Source: Streptomyces antibioticus (GTDB lineage Bacteria > Actinomycetota > Actinomycetes > Streptomycetales > Streptomycetaceae). From it: DNA of 64,000 bases. A model generated the notes under the pieces. That model was given only the letters and a program-made list of their open reading frames with translations. It ran no database searches and had not been told where the DNA came from. Of the stretch, positions 60,226-64,000 are shown piece by piece (within the stretch, counting starts at the first letter, position 1; the number at the start of each line of letters is the position of its first letter). The DNA lies in the NCBI RefSeq assembly GCF_002019855.1, contig NZ_CM007717.1:992001-1056000 (forward strand), written 5' to 3'. Made by a program: the position numbers and the translations under genes.

Positions 60226-61434
60226 ATGACCGCACCGCTGCACGAGGCCCGCGCCACCGGCCCCGGGCGCGCGCTGCCCGACACCCAGCAGGGCATGCGC
60301 CGCCGCAACCTGGCCCGGGTGATGCACGCCGTCAGCGCCGAGGGTTCGCTGTCCCGGGCGGCGGTCGCCTCCCGCATCGGCCTGACCCGTGCGGCGGTGT
60401 CCACCCTCGTCGACGAGCTGATACGCACCGGCCTGTTGGAGGAACTGGGCCCGGAGCGCCCCGGCCGGGTGGGACGGCCCGGCTCGGCGCTGGCCGTCAG
60501 CGGGCGGGGCCCCGCCGGACTCGGTGCCGAGATCGGCGTCGACCATCTCGCGGTCTGCGTGATCGACCTGCGCGGCGAGGTCCGGGCCCGGATCGAGCGG
60601 CACGGCACCAACCGGGGCCGCTCCCCCGAGCCGGTGGTCGAGGAGCTGACCGGCATGGTGCGCCAGGTCGTGGCCGAGGCGGAACGCGAAGGGCTGTGGC
60701 CGGCGGGGCTCGCCGTGGCCGTGCCCGGCCTGGTCGCCCGCGACGCGCGGACCATCGTCCGCGCACCCAACCTGGACTGGCACGACACCGACCTCGGTGC
60801 GCTGCTGCCCAACGACTTCCCCCTCACGGTGGACAACGAGGCCAACTTCGGCGGCCTGGCCGAACTCTGGCTCCGCCCGGACACCCCCCGCGACTTCCTG
60901 CACGTCTCGGCCGAGATCGGCATCGGTGCCGCGCTGGTCGTCGACGGCAGCCTGCTGCGCGGCACCCGGGGCTTCGCCGGGGAACTCGGCCATGTACCGG
61001 TCCACCCGGACGGACCGCCCTGCGTGTGCGGCGGCCGCGGCTGCCTGGAGCAGTACGCCGGCGAGGAGGCGGTGCTGCGGGCGGCCGGTCTGGAGCCCGG
61101 CGGGGACCGCGTCGGCCTGCTGGCGGGGCTCGCGACGGACGGCGACCCGAACGTACGCCGTGCCCTGCGCGAGGCGGGAACGGCCTTCGGGATCGCGCTG
61201 ACCGGGGCGCTGAATCTGCTGGACCCGGAGGAAGTCGTGCTCGGCGGCGCCCTGTCCGGGCTGGCGCCCTGGCTTCTGCCGTCGCTGGAGAGCGAGTTGG
61301 CCCGGCGTACCGCGGGCCCGCCCCGTCCGGTGTCCGTGTCCCGGCTGGGACCCGAGGGGCCGTTGCTGGGGGCGGCGCACTCCGTAGTGCGGGCGGTGCT
61401 GGACGATCCGGCGGCGGTGGCGGGGCGGGGATGA
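60226..61434 (+). CDS. ROK-family regulator, probable xylose repressor
   Basis: A 402-residue ROK protein with an N-terminal winged helix (SLSRAAVASRIGLTRAAVSTLVDELI). The ROK sugar-binding domain follows: GLGAEIGVDHLAVCVIDLRG, AVAVPGLV, DNEANFGGLAEL, the zinc motif CVCGGRGCLEQYA near residue 265 and the closing EVVLGGALSGLAP. The zinc-binding residues are intact. Next to xylB it is the natural repressor of the xyl genes, released by xylose. ATG 60226 is preceded by GGAGG very close by; an upstream ATG at 60202 would add eight residues. Confidence 0.9.
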   Translation: MTAPLHEARATGPGRALPDTQQGMRRRNLARVMHAVSAEGSLSRAAVASRIGLTRAAVSTLVDELIRTGLLEELGPERPGRVGRPGSALAVSGRGPAGLGAEIGVDHLAVCVIDLRGEVRARIERHGTNRGRSPEPVVEELTGMVRQVVAEAEREGLWPAGLAVAVPGLVARDARTIVRAPNLDWHDTDLGALLPNDFPLTVDNEANFGGLAELWLRPDTPRDFLHVSAEIGIGAALVVDGSLLRGTRGFAGELGHVPVHPDGPPCVCGGRGCLEQYAGEEAVLRAAGLEPGGDRVGLLAGLATDGDPNVRRALREAGTAFGIALTGALNLLDPEEVVLGGALSGLAPWLLPSLESELARRTAGPPRPVSVSRLGPEGPLLGAAHSVVRAVLDDPAAVAGRG

Positions 61435-61551
61435 GAGCCGCTCGGACCTGAATTACCCGTTCGAGTGAGCGAGTTGTCCACAATCAGGTGGTCGTCCACC
61501 GAAGTCGTCGGCCTCCCGCCGCCATGCCGACAGGCGCCGTAACGTGATCGC

Positions 61552-62175
61552 ATGAACACGCACCGCAGCCTCGTCCCGACACGAACCCGATCCCTACTCG
61601 ACCGGCGGCGGATCCTGAAGGGCGCTGCCCTCACCGCCGTCCCGTACTCCCTGCTTCCCGACGCGAGGGCCGGGGCGACAGCCCAGCCCGTCGACTACCG
61701 GGCGGCCCAGTGGCAGCCCGCGGCCGACGCCAACTACACGGTCTCGGAACGGCCCGGAGACCATGCGATCGACCTGGTCGTCATCCACGTCACGCAGACG
61801 ACCTTCGCCCAGGCCCTGGACATCTTCCGGAACCCGAAGAAGAGAGTGTCCGCGCACTACGTCGTGCGCTCGGGCGACGGTCAAGTGGCGCAGTGCGTGC
61901 GCGAGTCCGACATCGCCTGGCACGCGGGGAACTGGGAGTACAACACCCGCAGCGTCGGCATCGAGCACGAGGGCTGGGTGGACCGGCCCGCCTACTTCAC
62001 CGACGCCCTGTACGAGCGGTCGGCGCGTCTGACGGCCTCCGTGTGCGAGCGGTACGGCATCCCCAAGGACCGCGCGCACATCATCGGCCACCACGAAGTA
62101 CCCGGCACCGATCACACCGACCCGGGCCCGAGCTGGGACTGGGCCCGCTATCTGAAGCTCGTCGACTCGGCCTGA
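61552..62175 (+). CDS. Secreted N-acetylmuramoyl-L-alanine amidase
   Basis: A 207-residue exported amidase_2/PGRP-type enzyme. The N-terminus DRRRILKGAALTAVPYSLLP is a Tat-type signal. Zinc ligands are visible: the first His in LVVIHVTQTTFAQAL, a second in IIGHHEVPGTDHTDPGP and the Asp-type third ligand there; HYVVRSGDGQVAQ and IAWHAGNWEYNTRSVGIEHE are family blocks. It cleaves the bond between muramic acid and the L-alanine of peptidoglycan stems outside the cell. Confidence 0.92.
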   Translation: MNTHRSLVPTRTRSLLDRRRILKGAALTAVPYSLLPDARAGATAQPVDYRAAQWQPAADANYTVSERPGDHAIDLVVIHVTQTTFAQALDIFRNPKKRVSAHYVVRSGDGQVAQCVRESDIAWHAGNWEYNTRSVGIEHEGWVDRPAYFTDALYERSARLTASVCERYGIPKDRAHIIGHHEVPGTDHTDPGPSWDWARYLKLVDSA

Positions 62176-62296
62176 CCCGCACCGGGTCTCCGCGTCTCCT
62201 CGATTCCGTCTTCCGACGACCTCCGTCCAAACGGTTGTCGGCCCGCACACCCGGAGTGACGATGTCCCCAGCCGTAGCTCCTCCAGGGAGGACGAT

Positions 62297-63547
62297 GTGA
62301 ACGATCCCTGGGTGGCCCTGGAACCGGGGGCCGACCCTGCCGAACGGGTACGGATCCTGCGCAGAGCGCACGAGACGTTCACCGTCGCGGGCACCATGCC
62401 CCGTCCGGTGCGTGCCGTGGTGGCCGATTCCTGGCGGCGTTCGGCGCGGGCCGGCGTGGGTCCGGACGGCACCGCGAGCGTGGAACTCACGGACGGGGAC
62501 CTCGGCGCCTACCGTGCCGAACATCCGCTGGCCCGAGTCATGCCGCTGTTCCGTGAGTTGATGGGCACGTTCGCCGCCGACGGCGAGCATCTCCTCGCAG
62601 TGTGCGACGCGCACGGCAGACTCCTGTGGGTCGAGGGCCACCCGGCGACCCGACGCCAGGCGGGGCGCATGAACTTCGTACCGGGTGCGCGCTGGGCGGA
62701 GAGCGCGGTCGGGACGAACGCCCCGGGCACGGCGGTCGCCGTCGACCGGCCGGTTCAGGTGTTCGCGGCCGAGCACTTCATACGGCGGGTGCAGCCGTGG
62801 ACGTGCGCGGCGGCCCCGGTGCACGACCCACGGACCGGGCGGGTGCTCGGGGCGGTGGACATCACGGGTGGCGACGGGCTGGCGCATCCGCACAGCCTGG
62901 GGTTCATACAGGCGGTGGCACGGGCCGCCGAATCCCAGCTCGCCCTGCTCGACTCGGGCCGACCGGCCACGGGGGCGGCGGAGTTGACGGTACTGGGCCG
63001 CGACGAGGCGCTGCTGCTGGCCCACGGCCGCAAGCTCCGGCTCAGCCGCCGGCACAGCGAGATCCTGCTGTTGCTGGCCCGCCATCCGGAGGGGCTGACC
63101 GGCGACGAGCTGCTCTGCGCGCTGTACGAGGACGAGTCGGTGACACCGGTGACTCTGCGCGCCGAACTGGCCCGCCTGCGCGGGGTCCTCGGCCCCGGCC
63201 TGCTCCTGTCGCGCCCGTACCGGCTGGCGCTCCCGGTGGAGTCCGACGTCGACGCCGTGGAACGACGCCTGCGCGCCGGAGCGGTGACGGCGGCACTGTC
63301 GGCGTACGCGGGCCCGCTGCTGCCGGCCTCCCAGGCACCGGCGGTCGTACGCCTCGGCCGCCGCCTCTCCGACGGCCTGCGCGCCGCACTGATCGCCCAC
63401 GGCGACCCCGACCTCCTGGCGGACTGGGCCCACACGCCATGGGGCGAGGACGACCTGAACGTCTGGAGGGCACTGGCGGCGATACGGCCTACGCCGACGG
63501 TACGGGCGCGGCTGTCCGCGCTGGAGGCGGAACTGGCTGCGCTGTGA
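62297..63547 (+). CDS. GAF-domain regulator (AcoR-like, no AAA domain)
   Basis: A 416-residue protein. Residues about 20-220 form an AcoR/DhaR-type sensor: PVRAVVADSWRRSARAGV and GEHLLAVCDAHGRLLWVEGH, then NFVPGARWAESAVGTNAPGT and VQVFAAEHFIRRVQPW. The C-terminal half has a winged-helix-like LRLSRRHSEILLLLARHPEG LTGDELLCALY region instead of the sigma-54-type AAA domain, followed by helices. It sits just upstream of an aldehyde dehydrogenase gene in the arrangement usual for regulators of that enzyme in actinobacteria, so it probably senses an aldehyde or alcohol. Confidence 0.85.
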   Translation: MNDPWVALEPGADPAERVRILRRAHETFTVAGTMPRPVRAVVADSWRRSARAGVGPDGTASVELTDGDLGAYRAEHPLARVMPLFRELMGTFAADGEHLLAVCDAHGRLLWVEGHPATRRQAGRMNFVPGARWAESAVGTNAPGTAVAVDRPVQVFAAEHFIRRVQPWTCAAAPVHDPRTGRVLGAVDITGGDGLAHPHSLGFIQAVARAAESQLALLDSGRPATGAAELTVLGRDEALLLAHGRKLRLSRRHSEILLLLARHPEGLTGDELLCALYEDESVTPVTLRAELARLRGVLGPGLLLSRPYRLALPVESDVDAVERRLRAGAVTAALSAYAGPLLPASQAPAVVRLGRRLSDGLRAALIAHGDPDLLADWAHTPWGEDDLNVWRALAAIRPTPTVRARLSALEAELAAL

Positions 63548-63556
63548 GGGGTGAGT

Positions 63557-63605
63557 GGGCGGGGAGGGCGGGGAGGGGAGGGTGGGGGGGTGGGGCCCCT
63601 CCCCC
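63557..63605 (+). other. G-rich element with potential quadruplex
   Basis: Seven runs of three or more G occur in 39 bases (63557-63595), then C runs that can pair with the last G runs. It lies directly after the GAF regulator stop and before the aldehyde dehydrogenase. It can be a terminator, a quadruplex or both. Confidence 0.6.
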
Positions 63606-63709
63606 GTCGATCGGCGGTAGCGCGCAACGTCCTCGCAACCTCTCCCTCCCTACCCTCCCGCTCAGAGCTGTCCAACGGCGGGCGGCACTGCTCAGGGAGG
63701 CTGACCAGG

Positions 63710-64000
63710 ATGACCCGTTACGCGGCGCCCGGAACCGAGGGCGCGATCGTCTCCTACCAGGCGCGGTACGACCACTTCATCGGGGGCGAGTACGTACCGC
63801 CCGCCCGGGGTCAGTACTTCGAGAACCCGTCGCCGGTGAACGGGCAGCCGTTCACGGAGGTGGCGCGCGGTACGGCGGAGGACGTGGAGCGGGCGCTCGA
63901 CGCGGCGCACGCGGCCGCGCCGGGCTGGGGACGCACGTCGGCGACCGAGCGTTCGGACATCCTGCTGAAGATCGCCGACCGGATGGAGGCGTATCTGGAG
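63710..64000 (+). CDS. Aldehyde dehydrogenase, 5' end only
   Basis: The window ends inside this gene; 97 codons are visible. The start reads MTRYAAPGTEGAIVSYQARYDHFIGGEYVPP, with PARGQYFENPSPVNGQPFTEVARG, DVERALDAAHAAAPGWGRTS and ERSDILLKIADRMEAYLE, the N-terminal part of NAD-dependent aldehyde dehydrogenases of the exaC/acetaldehyde type. GGGAGG stands about eleven bases before the ATG at 63710. It is paired with the GAF regulator upstream. Confidence 0.92.
   Translation, partial: MTRYAAPGTEGAIVSYQARYDHFIGGEYVPPARGQYFENPSPVNGQPFTEVARGTAEDVERALDAAHAAAPGWGRTSATERSDILLKIADRMEAYLE

Overview
The window looks like chromosomal DNA of a Streptomyces species. Base composition is very high in G+C with strong third-position bias. 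It carries a conservon (cvnA-D), DUF5709, DUF6397 and DUF3516 proteins, an actinobacterial short leader peptide, and a SpoIIE-type phosphatase with sensor domains. Two genes carry the rare Streptomyces leucine codon TTA. I found 54 genes or gene parts, the first and last cut by the window edges. I saw no rRNA, tRNA, insertion sequence, prophage or CRISPR array.

Layout. 1-966: end of a cold-shock-domain protein and a metallo-beta-lactamase-fold hydrolase. 1061-11858: an unusual block with a DUF4132 (MolR-like) protein overlapping a 1694-residue protein of unknown fold, a DinB-family protein, an unknown protein with a pentapeptide repeat, and an overlapping pair of MoxR-type AAA ATPase and VWA/metallopeptidase protein. 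11965-14239: GH15 glycosidase and a cytidine-deaminase-like enzyme. 14284-18057 (minus): a CUT2-type sugar ABC importer. 18165-23945 (minus): GAF-SpoIIE phosphatase, cyclase-family hydrolase, membrane-anchored unknown, YjbQ-family protein. 24078-25994: short leader peptide, catalytically dead ABC ATPase and flavin monooxygenase. 26048-35081: MltG-like protein, ABC exporter with divergent MarR regulator, L,D-transpeptidase, an asymmetric two-gene ABC exporter, DUF5709 and zinc-free ribosomal protein L31. 35126-40426: membrane hydrolase, DUF3516 helicase, TesB, DUF6397. 40595-46514 (minus): MHYT protein, then cvnABCD plus an extra roadblock gene. 46667-50451: methyltransferase, alpha/beta hydrolase with divergent PadR regulator, and unknowns. 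50657-54831: SNF2 ATPase overlapping a SWIM zinc-finger gene. 55033-57175: secreted phytase-like esterase and a proline-rich membrane protein. 57335-61434: xylA, divergent xylB and a ROK regulator. 61552-64000: secreted amidase, then a GAF regulator beside a truncated aldehyde dehydrogenase.

How the genes fit together. Local control is readable at several points: interlocked inverted repeats between the exporter and marR, a perfect 20-bp palindrome between the hydrolase and padR, a near-palindrome between xylA and xylB, and a consensus promoter that appears to start transcription at the leader peptide's own AUG. The most novel candidates are (i) the AAA/VWA/DUF4132/giant-protein block, (ii) the leader peptide followed by an ABC ATPase that has lost every catalytic motif, holds a TTA codon and overlaps a monooxygenase, and (iii) short repeats that keep appearing just downstream of stop codons. 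All functional statements come from reading the sequence and recalled family knowledge; no database search was run.
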